Positions 5,993 through 6,466 of a DNA stretch of 6,466 bases are shown here, piece by piece; position 1 is the stretch's first letter; each line of letters opens with the position of its first letter. The notes beneath the pieces are model-generated. The model did no database searches. It was not told the DNA's origin and was given only the letters and a program-made list of their open reading frames with translations. Source of the DNA: Lachnoclostridium sp. (GTDB lineage Bacteria > Bacillota > Clostridia > Lachnospirales > Lachnospiraceae); assembly GCA_003445895.1 (NCBI GenBank), contig DMCD01000021.1:1666-8131 (forward strand), given 5' to 3'. The position numbers and the translations under genes are program-made.

Positions 5993-6466
5993 TCAGCCGA
6001 ACAGCTTTGCCGGATATACTCCGTCCGCGATCAGTCTGGCAAATGCTGCCGCTACGGTCTCCTTGTCCTCCCGGTAGGTGACGCCGAACCAGCGGTCCTT
6101 CGTCTCCAGCACCGCCACGCGGGCCTTCCCGGCCTGTACCAGGGAATCGATTACCATCGGAAGCAGATACTCGGAAGAGGTATCCCCCTCCGGAAGCTTT
6201 GCAAGGAACTCCGGGAATCCCGTCGCCAGCTCCTCGATAAAGGAAGCCGGCAGGCCCCACATATTCATGGAGACATGCTGATCCTCACGGACCGTCACCG
6301 GATTGCCGGCCTTGTCCGTGGCCTGCATGCCCTCGGGAGTCTTGCGGATATTGTAGGTCTCGGTCACCTTCGTCATGGTGCCGTCCTCTCCCACCTCGCA
6401 GACGCCGCGGGTCACGGTGCCGTTGTCACTTAAGGTATTGCTGAGAATGTATCCCGCCATGCACAT
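5993..6466 (-). CDS. Nucleotidyltransferase (NTP_transferase-like, sugar-nucleotide type), C-terminal 157 residues; 5' end beyond the window
   Basis: The frame is open to the window edge, so the first Met there is probably internal. The fragment MAGYILSNTLSDNGTVTRGVC...VSMNMWGLPASFIEELATGFPEFL...SSEYLLPMVIDSLVQAG...VLETKDRWFGVTYREDKETV resembles the C-terminal half of Bacillota proteins of about 300 aa annotated as nucleotidyltransferase or UTP-glucose-1-phosphate uridylyltransferase-like. This is recalled by eye, not searched. Such enzymes join a nucleotide to a sugar phosphate for envelope polymers. The N-terminal GxGxR-type nucleotide-binding loop would lie outside the window, so substrate and activity cannot be judged. 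The stop codon precedes the 831-aa gene by 4 nt, indicating one transcript. Confidence is high that it is coding and moderate on the family. Confidence 0.7.
   Translation of the reverse strand: MCMAGYILSNTLSDNGTVTRGVCEVGEDGTMTKVTETYNIRKTPEGMQATDKAGNPVTVREDQHVSMNMWGLPASFIEELATGFPEFLAKLPEGDTSSEYLLPMVIDSLVQAGKARVAVLETKDRWFGVTYREDKETVAAAFARLIADGVYPAKLFG

Noticed and set aside
1..6466. A novel defence, mobile or CRISPR-type system
   Set aside because: No repeats with spacers, transposase, integrase, nuclease or toxin-antitoxin signatures were seen. The genes are housekeeping or envelope-related.

Overview
The window carries five genes, all on the minus strand, so transcription runs from high to low coordinates. 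The order is a sugar-nucleotide-type nucleotidyltransferase (5' end outside the window), a large membrane-anchored protein of unknown function (831 aa), murA, metK, and a sensor histidine kinase (3' end outside the window). I see no RNA genes other than cis-regulatory leaders, and no mobile elements, CRISPR arrays or attachment sites. The sequence looks like a GC-rich Bacillota chromosome, most likely Lachnospiraceae or a related clostridial lineage. The basis is an S-box (SAM-I) leader on metK, AGGAGG-like ribosome binding sites, U-tract terminators, and my memory of proteins resembling the nucleotidyltransferase and the 831-aa protein in that family. Species cannot be fixed from this window.

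Region by region, in transcription order. From 6466 to 5993 lies the C-terminal part of a nucleotidyltransferase, followed 4 nt later by the 831-aa gene (5988-3493), so these two are probably co-transcribed. The 831-aa protein has one N-terminal membrane anchor, a long exported part with beta-propeller-like strands, and a C-terminal region resembling the His half of a C39-like peptidase. A well-formed sigma-A-type promoter (3440-3468) then drives murA (2113-3408, peptidoglycan synthesis). MurA ends at a modest U-tract hairpin. Next comes a SAM riboswitch leader (about 1889-2066) in which the aptamer, antiterminator and terminator can all be drawn by hand, controlling metK (679-1869, SAM synthetase). 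MetK ends in a long hairpin terminator at 571-619, with T-runs suited to both directions. Its loop contains an extended -10 element that may be the promoter of the downstream histidine kinase (1-545).

Functionally, metK makes S-adenosylmethionine and is shut off by SAM through its leader. murA commits UDP-GlcNAc to cell-wall synthesis. The histidine kinase senses an unknown envelope signal. The genes look like neighbouring housekeeping units rather than a dedicated system. The parts most worth a second look are the 831-aa protein and the terminator/promoter overlap in front of the kinase. I found no evidence for a new defence or mobile system here.
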